A DNA stretch of 64,000 nucleotides from Patagioenas fasciata. Its lineage: Eukaryota > Chordata > Aves > Columbiformes > Columbidae. The stretch is taken from the NCBI RefSeq assembly GCF_037038585.1, contig NC_092520.1, positions 195,307,604-195,371,603 of the forward strand, read 5' to 3'. The notes beneath the pieces are model-generated. The model did no database searches. It had not been told where the DNA came from and worked only from the letters and a program-made list of their open reading frames with translations. This document shows, piece after piece, positions 27,301 to 37,890 of the stretch. Each line of letters begins with the position of its first letter. The first letter of the stretch is position 1. Position numbers and translations under genes: made by a program.

Positions 27301-30300
27301 AACTAGTTCCCTTAGTGCTCTTTGGAGTATGTTTACTGTGACATCTGTGTATATGTAAAACATTTAGGGCTTTGCTTTAAATCCTTCATGTGCTTGTCTT
27401 GATATGCAGATTTTCCACTAATTTTTTGATACCACAAATTCTTAGGTATGATTTATACGATAGGTACATAGTCCTGTTTTGAATTTGAATCTATCCATTT
27501 CTTTTCTATGTGAGCAGCTGAAAAATTTGGGTCAAGGGTAAATCTTAGCCTAGTGGCAGTGAACAGTGAAAGCTGAACCTGAATTTGATCTGGTAGATGT
27601 CTGTAATCACATGAGCTGAAATTGCTGTGGATCAGATGTCAATTCTATTTGAATATTTGGAGTAAACTTGCTGCTAGCTGAAAGACATTCGTTAACTACA
27701 GTGGTTAATTTTTAACTCAGGGAGGAGGTCTAAAGGTATAGCAAGTTATTAAACCCCTGTAAAATGCTTTTCTGGTTTTCAGTAGCTGATGACAGCAAAT
27801 CAATATCCTAAAGTATGTTCATATATTCATGGGTTCAGCAAATACACTTTCTTGAACTTTAATCTGCAGGCTATCTAACTTCACTAGGAAGTATGGTTAA
27901 TAGGGTTTAGAAAAACATTGCAGCCTGAAAACATTTTCTTTTCTGAAAAACAGAGGGGTGTTACCCCTTGCCCTTCATTGAGATAGCTGTTCAAATATTT
28001 AAGTTTCTGAATGGACCTAAAGAGCTTAACCAGTAGATGCCTCAATCCCAAGTGTGCCCCCATCTGTGTCACACCACCCCAAACATTTGCAGACACTCAG
28101 AATCAGACAGAATTTTCAGATTACACTTTTGCAAAGATGTGAGTTCTAAAGTGAGAAAAACAGCAGAGGATCTTAGAGATGCAAGGTAAAAAAGCCAAAG
28201 ATACAGTCAGAAAAAGCACGGAGGATCGTTGTGACTGATAGGGAGAAAGAAACATCTGAACTTGATGCCTATGGGAGAAGAGGCTGTCTTGCAGAGCTCC
28301 ATCCTCACCCGTGCCTGGTGCTGGAGGTCACACAGCCACAGCAGCACCCACCAGGCACTGCACCTGTGTCAGACAATTCCCCTTGCCAGTGTTCTCACCT
28401 CTGTGACAGCTTGTCAGCAAGATGGGACATCTGCCCAAGCAGGCTACTCTGCCTTTTTATAGCTGGGGTTTATATCAGTGAAGTGGATGCTGTAGTTCTG
28501 AGATGCTGACAGAGATGCTGAGGGATGTCCATGCTTTCACCTCATCATGCAAGTGCAGGGGTGTGGGGCACCACCACACTTCGGCTTCATTAGAAAGCCC
28601 CAATGACTTTGGGATTAGGCAGGATTTAGGGAATTTGCAGAAATTGTGACAGAGTTTGGACAGGACATGAACGCCTGTCTCACTAAGTGGGGTGGCTTGG
28701 AGCAAACATCAGTTCTGTATGGTACCTGCTAAAGGAAGCTGCAGAAAGCAGGAAGGAAGGACCTAACATCAATGTTGAAAGGAGCCAGCATCGGTCATGC
28801 TGTGGATTGTTTTCTGGGACGTAAGTAGAGTGAAGATATTTCTGCTGTAAGGCAGGATTTCATGGGACTGAATTTAATCTGCATATGATTTGCATAGTTG
28901 GTGAAATCCTACTACTCCTTCTGGCTTCAATATTAAGATCAGGGATATAATATTATACTATATGACAAACTATGGATCGAAAACCACAGAATTTGTAACA
29001 ACCATTTTCCAGAACTCTCCTTTGATGCAAATGCTTATTTTGATACACCTACACAAAAAGAGCCATCTCCATAGAAACCTCCTGAATCTTATGTCTTAAA
29101 TAACTACTTTAAAGGGCTTATCTTGATTGTTATTGAGGACACTCAGCTCTTGATGTCTACTAAAATAGCAATAACTCTAGAAACTGCAGTGCTGTTTTCC
29201 ACTGTGTATTGACAAAAGTATAGCCATTCAACTCAGATTAATGTAAAGAGTTCAATATTTGAATAAACTGAAAAATAAATCCTTTTACATATCCAAATCT
29301 CCTTTAACTTATTTTGTATATTTTTTCATTTGAGCACATTCAGATAACGCACATATAAACTTAAGTGATTTTCCAGTGAATTAAATGTCAGATATTTGTC
29401 TCATACAGTCAATTCTTTCTCTGTAGTCAATGGAGAGAACTGGATACTTTCGGGCAAATATTTATTCTGTCTAGTTCAGATACCTTCTTTGCACAAACTA
29501 TAAAGGAGTCCTCAGTGGGTAACACAGATGAGACGCCTAACTTCTGGATGACAAAAGTTTGGTGGGATTAATTCTGTATTTTGTGCTAGTTAGTTGCTAG
29601 AGATGTAGCCTCTGTGATCCTAGCTAAAACCAGGATGCAGCATTCAGTGAGGTTCCTTGATTCTTACAAAAATCCAGTAAAACAAAGCTCTTTGTAAATT
29701 ATGTGTAAAATAATCTTCAAATACCAGTAGTAAATACATGCAGTGAGTAGACAGGATTCTTTACAAATCTATATTACGAGGTCTTTCCATGGTTGTGGGA
29801 AAACTGAACTGCTTATTTGAACCCTTTGTGTATCTGTTTACTGGTTATGAATATACACTCTTTGAAATCAGCAGGAATTTAAGTGCTTCCTGACAATAAG
29901 GTAATGTAATACATGATGTAACACAGGGCCCAACACTATGAGGTATCAAAAAGTGTTAAGTGCCCTTTGTTCCTGTTGTGTTAAGCAGAGCATGACCAAA
30001 TATTGGTGGGACTTGGAGTTCTCCAAGCTGAACAGAGGGAAGACTGAAAAAAAAAAGGGTGGCATTTGCATCACTGGACAACAGGTGCAGAAGAAAAGAT
30101 AACCTTGGTTGCAATTGTTGCAACAGCTTGTCCTTGGTTTTTGGAGGCCTAGAGTTGTTCTAGGCCGTTGTACCTTGAATAGTAAGCTATACAAGAAGAT
30201 CTCAAGGATTCTTAAGTGATCAGATGGGATCATAAACAATATCTCTAATGCTTTGGGACTGGAGCCAGTATGTCTGTGAAATGATGCTCTGTGCCATGTA

Positions 30301-30414
30301 GATTTATTGACAAAGATCAGCTTTAGTTTTAGTTTTAGATTTGTCATCCATATGCACAACAATGTGCAAATATGCCTGAAAGTTTACAAAAAGTACACGG
30401 GCCACACAATAACA
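18311..30414. other. Long stretch with no gene or confident repeat
   Basis: Twelve kilobases of AT-rich DNA without a recognisable exon, RNA gene or transposon. Homopolymer runs occur (T-rich near 21005 and 24027, A-rich near 17587 just outside, and 27015). A slightly GC-richer patch at 28230-28710 carries a 92-codon + frame with no family resemblance. The phrase near 28900 (GGTGAAATCCTACTACTCC, followed by GGCTTCAATA) may be a remnant of an ancient sauropsid repeat, but it is too short to call. Confidence 0.5.
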
Positions 30415-30545
30415 ACACAGGATCACTGAATATTTTTTTTCGAAGAGACCTCTGGAGGTCATTTAGTACCCGCCTTTCTCAAAGCAAAGCTAATTTAAAA
30501 GCTTTGAACAGGTTGTTCAATGTTCAGGGGATTATTTTTAAAACC
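30415..30545 (-). mobile_element. Short CR1 LINE 3' fragment
   Basis: On the + strand the order is ACAGGATCACTGAATA, then an expanded T run, GAAGAGACCTCTGGAGGTCA, TTTAGTACCCGCCTTTCTCA, AAGCAAAGCTAATTTAAAAG and CAGGTTGTTCAATG. This is the reverse complement of a CR1 3' untranslated end. Only about 130 bp survive, as is usual for 5'-truncated CR1. An expanded T tract replaces the expected 'GGTTGG' part of the block. Confidence 0.8.
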
Positions 30546-31659
30546 AATGAAATACTCAGTATTGAGGGATAAATAACAGATCCATAGACAGAATTAGGTA
30601 TGTAATCAAAGACTATCTCTGATTTCCTTCTGAGCAGACTCAGTCCTGAAGTCATTACACAGGAATGCTTCCCTCAGTGACAACATCCCAAAACAACTGG
30701 AAGGCAAGTGGAGTGATTGTGCCATGCTGCCATGAGCTCTGAAAAGAGAGCAATAAAGCAGATGACTGCTCAGGATTAGAGGGCACTGGGGAAGTAAGTG
30801 TTGATGATAAGTATGCAGGGGCTTACTCCTGTAATATCCAAGCAACTTCAGAGCATATGATCATTTACTGCTGCTTTTATTTTAAAGGATGTAATAAAAT
30901 GTACGTTCAATTAAGTGGAGACTTTTAAAATTGACTTGTGATTTTATTGTCTGGAGCTTTTCAAGGAGCTCACTAACAGGCCCATTTCAAGGAAGTATTG
31001 AGCACTGCCCATTTGGAATTACCCATCTCTTTCTAGTTTTTGAAAGTTACACATCCAAAAGTACTATTCACTTTATTTACAAAGAGAATCTAGCTTGTAA
31101 GCACAAGAATACCCATCGGATTGGAAAAAAAAAATGCTCTCACTGGGTGGTAATGCCCCCCATGAGCAGCTTCAGGCATCATCTCCCATAAGCAACCACT
31201 CTTTCGACCCAGAGGATAGCAGCTTTCCATAATCATCCACAACTCCAGTTAATATGTAACATAACATGTGTAACAAGAGACTAAGGCATAAAGGGGAAAG
31301 GCTAGCTCTGCTTCAGAAAAGCTTTGATGATGCAGCTTCCACAATCTGTTCTACTGTTTTGGAAGTGCACGTATGCATTAAATTTTACTTTCCAGTTCCA
31401 CTAAGGGTAGGTTAAAGTAAGAATGAATAAAATGTAATTACCAATGCCAAAAAACAAATGTTGTTCTTACTGCTTTGCCTAGTCCCATTGATGTTTTATA
31501 TATGATTTAAATCCTGAAAAGACTCCTTTTGCATCATCCCAAAGAAAATGTAGGAAGATGATGGAATAGGCAGGCACCATTTTGCTCAAAGCAAAGGTGA
31601 CCCTGGAGTAATTCAACAGCTTATTTTATCCCTTCTACCTTCTGGTTGTTTCTACCTTT
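30546..31659. other. No gene or repeat recognised
   Basis: AT-rich DNA with short frames on both strands, the largest about 86 codons at 30931-31191 on +. No motif or family resemblance is visible. Confidence 0.5.
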
Positions 31660-31795
31660 TGCTAGATCACAAACTGTGGAGGGTAGGAACTGCGTCTTTC
31701 TCTTTTCTTTTTTTCTACTTAACACAGCAGGAGACAGGGGTTTCTAGACATTACCACAAAATGGTGCTGATAAACACTTGATTGGATACCAAGAA
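31660..31795 (+). repeat. Ancient LINE/SINE 3'-end-like fragment
   Basis: The segment has the layout of a widespread old amniote repeat end: a 'TAGATCACAAACTG' box, 'GGGTAGGAACTGCGTCTTTC', a pyrimidine-rich spacer, 'ACTTAACACAGCAG', 'GACAGGGGTTTCTAGACATT' and a 'GATAAAC' end. In well-preserved copies these boxes read approximately 'agattgtgagct...gggcagggactgtcttt...agcacctagcac...ggt.ctaat.aa'. The match is by box order, not high identity, and the family (CR1-L3 or MIR-like) cannot be fixed by eye. Confidence 0.45.
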
Positions 31796-32718
31796 ATGTG
31801 GCAGCAGTAAACATTTTTAAAGGTTTTACCCTGCAGTTAGAATATTTGTTTGCTCGTCTCAGCAGAGCATGTTAGCTGAGGTTCAGTGACTCACTAAACT
31901 ATAGTCACGTGGGCTTTTTGTGAGCTTAGAGTGTGGACAGAGGTTGCTTGTGTCTGCCCGCAGTGCACGCATGGATGTAACCCGAGTCCTTTGTGGGTCT
32001 CACTCTAAATTCTAGAGCTACACAGATAATGGATCTTTTTCAGCATGGTTGCTGAGTCAAAAAGTGTGTGTATGTGTGCTGGGGATGGGGGAAGCCAGCA
32101 ATGTGCAAGCAGTGTTATTTCATTCTGCTTTAGTGTGAAATGTTTCATTTGAGGGGAACCCTTCAAGTCAAGTGGCCTTATTTCTGACAGTTTGGGGAAG
32201 CTTTCCTGCTTTTGAAGGGTTACGAGCTCTGACCGAAGAGAAAAGGAACAAGTGTCTGTAAATGCATATTGAAAATAAGAGAAGCTACTGACATTGCAAG
32301 AAGAATCTTGATAGCTGAACTTCACGCAGGGTTAGAAAAGGTATGAAGTACAGCTGGCACCACAGCTGTAGCTTTTCTGTTCCACCAGCTGCATCCCACC
32401 AGCACTGCACATTGTTGCAGTGTTAGTGCAGTGCTTTGGGGGGAGTTCCTCATGTTCCCAATGTAGATGTGACCAAGGGTAGATTTACCTCAAGAGCTTC
32501 AGATTTTTCCACTTTGTAACTGTGTGGTGCAATGAGTGGTCTATACTATGAAGTAGGAGAGCCACTGGACAACCCATCTTTTCCTCCTATTACATTACTT
32601 CTACCTTGCTCCATGCAGCTCTGGATGCATCTGCTTCTGAACAAGCATAAACTCCAAATACCAACTTTCTCAAAGCCACTCAGAGAGGATTTTTTCTGCT
32701 TGATATCAGAAGGACATT

Positions 32719-33129
32719 TTTATTATTAAAACCACCAATCAGGACCCATTCTTTCTTCATCAGCTGGTTTTCTGATAAAGCTATCACAAGACATGAACAG
32801 AAAAACCAGAGCTTGTTCCCAGCCTCATGGAGATGAGTTCATAGGAAATGCTGTTGGTTTGGCTAACCAGGCGTTGTGTTTCTAAGGCATTCCTGACCAG
32901 CCAGCCAGATGCATCAGACATGCACATCACCTGTGCTGGGAGTTTAGTTTTAGCACAGTCATGATACAGGGTTCTCTTTATCTCGTGCGGTAAATCCCAG
33001 TCAAAAATTGCTGTTGTATATGCAGAAACTATGTGCAGCTTGCTGAAATCAGTTTGTGGTTTAGTACAACTACTTGACACTCTCCTTGGCATCACTGGCC
33101 TCTTTCCCTTTGTCGTCACTGACATCTAC
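32719..33129 (-). other. Candidate 3' terminal exon on the minus strand
   Basis: On the minus strand a T10 tract followed by TACTCCCTTTACAG ends at 33130 and looks like a good splice acceptor, with a TAAC branch-point-like motif just upstream. The next bases read in phase 0 as 19 codons, 33129-33073. The peptide is hydrophilic and charged (VDVSDDKGKEAS, then DAKESVK), and the stop TAG is at 33072-33070. The other two frames meet a stop within the first 14 bases after the acceptor. An AATAAA polyadenylation-like hexamer lies at 32724-32719, about 350 bases past the stop. A separate 113-codon frame (33125-32784) overlaps in another phase, but a TAG lies directly upstream of its ATG. I recognise no protein. 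Chance coincidence of these weak signals is quite possible, and no upstream exon was found. Confidence 0.22.
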
Positions 33130-33135
33130 CTGTAA

Positions 33136-35240
33136 AGGGAGTAAAAAAAAAGGTTACTGACATTTTCAAGTTACTATTCTTAACATATTGCATCAGATTT
33201 CCTACATCCAGTGTCAATTGTTTGGCCAGCCTCAGGCAAGCTCTGCCCAAGGCACCCAGGGTGCTGGAAAGCCAGTGAGCTCAGGACCCAGCATGATTTG
33301 GCCCTGCTACAACAAGGTGACCTGATGAACGAGCAACCCAGCAGCTAATGTAGCTCTTTGAAACAGGTGGCAGTGTGATCGTGTAATTTCCTTGCCTGGA
33401 AGCTACCATCCTGGCAGCTGCCCTCCATGCTGGACCAAGAGCTCTGGCCTCTGGCCAGCACAGGTTCGTTAGTTCCTACTATAAAGGTCAAACACAGTTT
33501 CCATGAGCAAAAAAAAATGCCTCCACCTGAGAAAAAGAGAAAAAAAATAAAATAACCAAAACCTGTATTAAATGCATGTCTCTCAAAGGATATGGGCAGC
33601 TGTGTATTGAAGGTCAAATTCTAGTTGCTGCAACTCTGTTTTGTTGCAATGCTCCAATACTAGCAAGCAAACGCTCAGCGGGGAGACTTGGAACGGTGAT
33701 GTGCCTAACATTTGAGGAAACCACTAAAAAAATGCCATATAAAACAACTTCTTCCTGCAAAACTATTAATCGAACAAAAAGTCTTATTACACAAAACATA
33801 CCAGAAAGTGTAAGAAACTAGGATGATTTCTTCACAACCCGACATATAACTTGCAAACTCTTTAATACCGTAGTTAACCATTTATGATAACATTTTTAGA
33901 AGACAAGAATTCTATCTGCATATGATCAAATAGTCATGATTTCCTGACAGTAATACTGCTCAAAATTTTATACCATAAGATTCCATGGTTTTCTTTTTTT
34001 TATAGTTTTCCCAAAATTACTATGAAACTTTTCTTCTCAGCCTATGTTGTGTTTTTATTTGTTTGTTTGTTTTTAATTTCAGCTAATATAGCTCTTTTTT
34101 TTTTTTTAAGGGACAAAAACGCAAGTATATCAGTTTATCTTTAAAAACTGTTTAAAGTCCTTTAATAGAGAGCCATACCTCTAAGCAGAGTTCAAAGCAC
34201 AGTATCCTCATATTTGCAAGGGCATACTATTTCCTATCCAATAAACTGCCAACCCCATCTAATCTGTATTGTATAATTATAAAATCTCAGTCCAATGGAG
34301 CCTTGAAATCCAACAGCAAAATTCTCTGAAGATTTAGATTACAATGAACACTCTCTGTCCCCTGAAATTCCCTAGATGTCTATTTGTGAGAAAATGAGCG
34401 GGGCAGAGACCTTATGAAACAATGGTGATTGCTTAACAAAATCATTCACACTTGCCAAAGGATTGTGTGAGTTCATTTCTGGTATGCAGTCTTCACATCT
34501 GCTTTCTGAAAAGGATATTTTTAATATTTTTATCATTTATATTTATATTATCTATTTTTATTATTATTAAGATTGTTCAGGTAATGTTTTAGTTCTGAAC
34601 CTAGGTACAGATATATCAGAAGAGAAAGGTTTATATTTACATTGCGCTATTCAGGGATGTGAGAAGATACCCCAGCTACTGTCACACAAGCTAGGTGTCA
34701 AATCGGAAGCCAAATAACTGTACTAACACTTACGCTGTGCTGGTTATAGAATTATGTCAATGCTGATCTTCTGGGATTCACTCTTGTGTAAATCCCTACA
34801 TGGCACTGACCAGACATAGCCAAAAATAACATCAAAAACAAAGTATGAAACATGTAATAGCAGACAAAGGTAAACATATCCATGCAAAATACAGCTATAC
34901 CTTGGCCTCACAAATGTAAGAAAACCTCTTTATGTATACAGAAAGATCACTATTTTCTAGGTCAAACCATGTAGAATTTGAAATTGGCCTTTGGGAGTAA
35001 TAGGATTACACTTTTTGAGGATATATAAAATAAAATTCAGTCTATATTATACTGTCTTTCAGAATGCTGAATGCCTCCTAACATCAATCGGAGTCCAGAT
35101 TGCAGATAGAGATCTGAAAATAATACAGAAATTGAAAGACTTCTCAAAAGGTGCCTAAGAAATCTGAACAACTTTCTTTAATTATATGCTTCTGCTAGAA
35201 CAAAGTGCGATCCAAGCCACATGACTACTTCATCTCAGTA
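33136..35240. other. No gene or repeat recognised
   Basis: A mildly GC-richer patch at 33210-33470 precedes AT-rich DNA with T-rich and A-rich runs (33484-33550, 34097-34109). The short frames show no family resemblance. If the candidate exon ending at 33129 is real, this would be its upstream intron. Confidence 0.5.
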
Positions 35241-35296
35241 GATGAATGAATGAATGAATGAATGAATGAATGAATGAGTGAGTGAATGAGTAAATC
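35241..35296 (+). repeat. (GAAT)n tetranucleotide microsatellite
   Basis: Perfect GAAT/TGAA units run from about 35242 to 35275 and then become interrupted (GAGT, GAGT, GAAT, GAGT, AAAT). On the minus strand this reads as alternating IHSF/IHSL residues in a short frame, an artefact of the repeat. The interruptions on one side suggest an ageing array. Confidence 0.95.
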
Positions 35297-37341
35297 ATTA
35301 CAAGGTCTATTACGAGCAGACTCAGTATTATAACGAAGCCTGGAAACTGTGACATTTCTTATGTACCTGATAACCACTAAAATGAAAAAGCTGTACAGGT
35401 AGTTTTTTACAGGAAGCTTTTTCCAATAATATTTACTTTTATGTTTAAGATTCATTAGCAAATTCAGATCACTACGTGTTTTTATCAGTAGTGAAATAGT
35501 GTTTCTAAATAAATGTGGAAAAAAAAAAAACCAACCTTGACCATTAAAATGTATTTGAAATCATTCCATCAGAATTAAAGGTTTGATAGATATTTGAAAA
35601 TGTCAACTTTGTAGCTAAAAGTCTCTATCTTAGAGTAAAATAAGTAATTCAGATTTTACCTATTGCTTTGCTATACCAGAATTGTGCAGCTCAGCCTTTC
35701 TGAATAGGTTTCTTCAGCTTTGTTCTTTCCATGACTTTGCCGTGGGTCATACATTGTTCAAACCTGTAATAGCAATTAAGGTCTTTGAGACATGACCTGA
35801 CTCTTGATATTACTTGAAAGTGGTTGATAGACTCATTAATGGTGTAATCCCATAAACCTAATTTCCTAGGCTAAAAATACACCACTCATGGCAAACTATT
35901 GAAACTGAAAGAGACTAAAGATGCACGACTACATGTACATTCCTGGTCTTTACAAGAGTTTGAAGGAGGGAAGGGTCCTGATTCTCCATCTCTGTTTCTG
36001 ACACTCTGTTTACTGACACTGTGTCCCAGCCATTCTGGAACCTGGAAGAAGGTCTGTGTTTTCCAAGACACTCACTGTCTTTGGAGATGGTCCACACTAC
36101 AGTGCTTATTCAGGCATCTACTTTGAATTCTAGACTAATAAACCAAGACATGTGAAAAGAAGGCATTTTTAATTTTGTTCTGTTTTCTGTCTTTCCCAAT
36201 ACCTCTACAATTTCCAGGTGGCAAAGCAAGTGTTACACTGAGGGAACCCAATGCCATGGAGAGTTCTAGGATTTAGGCTCAGTTTCTGAACAATGGCTGA
36301 AACATTTCATTTATGTGGAGGTACCTGTGCAGAGAAATATGCACATATGTGCTTAATAAAATGCTTTTCAGAATCACATAGATGGTGAGAGTTGTGTGCT
36401 TAATCATTATAAAGGTCATATTATTTTTATTTTACCAGATATCCCCAAAGAAGGGCTTAGAAAAGTGCAAGAAATTCAGTAGCTATAGTGGCTGAATGAA
36501 ATAAAAAGCTAATATAATTTCCCTATAAACATTACAATTTGAAGTAGCAGCAGAAAAAAACATTACTCCTGGAGAGCAGTTCACCACTTTGAATAGCAGA
36601 AATTATGACAAGTAGTGGTTTCCAACAACTCTCTATACTAGTTGTAGAAATGCTCAGCTCTCTATGCAACTATGGTTACTTGAATGAAATGCAGCATAGA
36701 TCACTAACTGTTTGCTCCTGGAACATCACCAAGTTAATTTTGAAAAGAGACTTCTTAAAAGCCTTAATTTTAAAATATGTCTTTCTAGGAGTATGGTCAT
36801 TGCTAGTTCTCATCTGCTTTGTGTTCTAATGAACAAAATGAAAAAAAAAAAAAAAAAAAACCACCACTTTTCATCATCAGTCTCCTTGTTCTGAGAACAA
36901 GGAATTCTTATAGTTGTGAAAAAGGTCAAGGGCCTTGTAAGTCTTCAGCACCTAACACATAAAGTGACACTCCCCCGATCATAAGATTAAATCAAGTCAC
37001 AGGATGTGTGCCCTACGGATATTGGTTAAACTATTCTGGCTCTGAGTGGATTAGACTGGGATCCTGCATTTCACTTGAAAGTGTACTACACCAGAAAGGT
37101 CAACATGTTTCAAGGAAGTTATTAATTGAAACCAACCAAATGAGACAACTCTCTTTCTGGAGGAAAATGTTGTCCAGCCCTGTTTTGCCTTCAGGATAAT
37201 ATATATCAGAACTGGCATTTAGGCATTTTGACCAGGAATTTTGCTGTTGATCAGCTTGCGCAACAAAAGCAACAATTCATGTATTTTAGCAAAACTACAG
37301 CAGTTTCTCTGTATATCTTCATAACTCTTATTCAGGGAGAG
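35297..37341. other. No gene recognised; contains a 20-bp A run
   Basis: AT-rich DNA with only chance-like frames. A pure A20 run is at 36841-36860, followed by CCACCACTTTTC. There is no retroelement body beside the A run, so I do not call it a retroposon tail. Confidence 0.5.
36841..36860. repeat. Poly(A) homopolymer, 20 bp
   Basis: Twenty consecutive A residues. The sequence upstream of the run does not resemble a processed transcript or a known SINE. It is probably a simple-sequence expansion. Confidence 0.9.
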
Positions 37342-37434
37342 AAAAAAACAACAACAACAAAACAAAACAAACATACAAACAAACAAAACCAACAAGAAAC
37401 AAACAAACAAACCCAAAACAAAAACCAAAAAAAC
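37342..37434. repeat. A/C-rich (CAA/CAAA)n tract
   Basis: An imperfect array of CAA, CAAAA and CAAA units with no G or T over most of its length apart from single interruptions. It lies about 55 bases before the 3' tail of the adjacent minus-strand CR1. Short frames across it are low-complexity (T/N/K/Q-rich on +, F/L/V/C-rich on -) and are not genes. Confidence 0.9.
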
Positions 37435-37488
37435 AGGATGACTTATGATAGCAAGATCTTCCTTATTGTAAGTTTGTAAACTTGAAAA

Positions 37489-37838
37489 TCACAGTATCAC
37501 AGTATCACAGTATGTTTGGGTTTGGAAGGGACCTCGAAAGATCATCTAGTCCAATCCCCCTGCTGGAGCAGGAACGCCTAGGTGAGGTCGCACAGGAACA
37601 TGTCCAGGTGGGTTTTGAATGTCTCCAGGGAAGGAGACTCCACAACCTCCCTGGGCAGCCTGTTCCAGTGTCTGTCACCCTCACTGAGAAGAAGTTTCTT
37701 CTCAAATTTAAGTGGAACCTCTTGTGTTCCAGCTTGATCCCATTACTCCTTGTCCTATCATTGTTTGCCACTGAGAAGAGCCTGGCTCCATCCTCATGGC
37801 ACTCACCCTTTATATATTTATAAACATTAATAAGGTCA
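37489..37838 (-). mobile_element. CR1 LINE 3' end, relatively well preserved
   Basis: The 3' tail is at the left: three copies of an 8-mer (CACAGTAT on +, ATACTGTG on the element's strand) at 37490-37513. It is followed by GGAAGGGACCTCGAAAGATC and the block encoding the last part of ORF2. Read on the minus strand, the region gives pieces such as [14 protein letters not shown] and [13 protein letters not shown], typical of the CR1 ORF2 C-terminus and 3' region. The element stops abruptly near 37838, a normal CR1 5' truncation. The tail unit ATACTGTG differs from the common ATTCTGTG. The relatively clear match suggests it is younger than the copies at 12741 and 16490. Confidence 0.92.
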
Positions 37839-37856
37839 CCCCTTATTAAGGGGTGG

Positions 37857-37890
37857 AATAATGTTATTTCCATAATAATGTTATTTCCAT
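37857..37890. repeat. Perfect 17-bp tandem duplication
   Basis: The 17-bp unit AATAATGTTATTTCCAT occurs twice in direct succession (37857-37873 and 37874-37890), about 20 bases beyond the truncated 5' end of the neighbouring CR1. It may be a local replication slip. Confidence 0.9.

Noticed and set aside
28231..28509. GC-richer patch with a 92-codon frame and a TATA-like word as an LTR or exon
   Set aside because: No paired repeat, no terminal TG...CA boundaries, and no protein-family resemblance.
29946..30362. 138-codon minus-strand frame
   Set aside because: Low-information sequence with homopolymer-derived F runs and no domain pattern.
32784..33125. 113-codon minus-strand frame as a gene in its own right
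   Set aside because: An in-frame TAG lies directly before its ATG, so it cannot be entered from the acceptor-like site at 33130. There is no family resemblance.
35225..35461. Frame with IHSFIHSF repeats as a repeat protein
   Set aside because: The repeats are the direct translation of the GAAT microsatellite.
36841..36860. A20 run as the tail of a processed pseudogene
   Set aside because: No transcript-like sequence or target-site duplication was found around it.
37482..37823. 113-codon + strand frame
   Set aside because: Antisense shadow of the minus-strand CR1 3' end.
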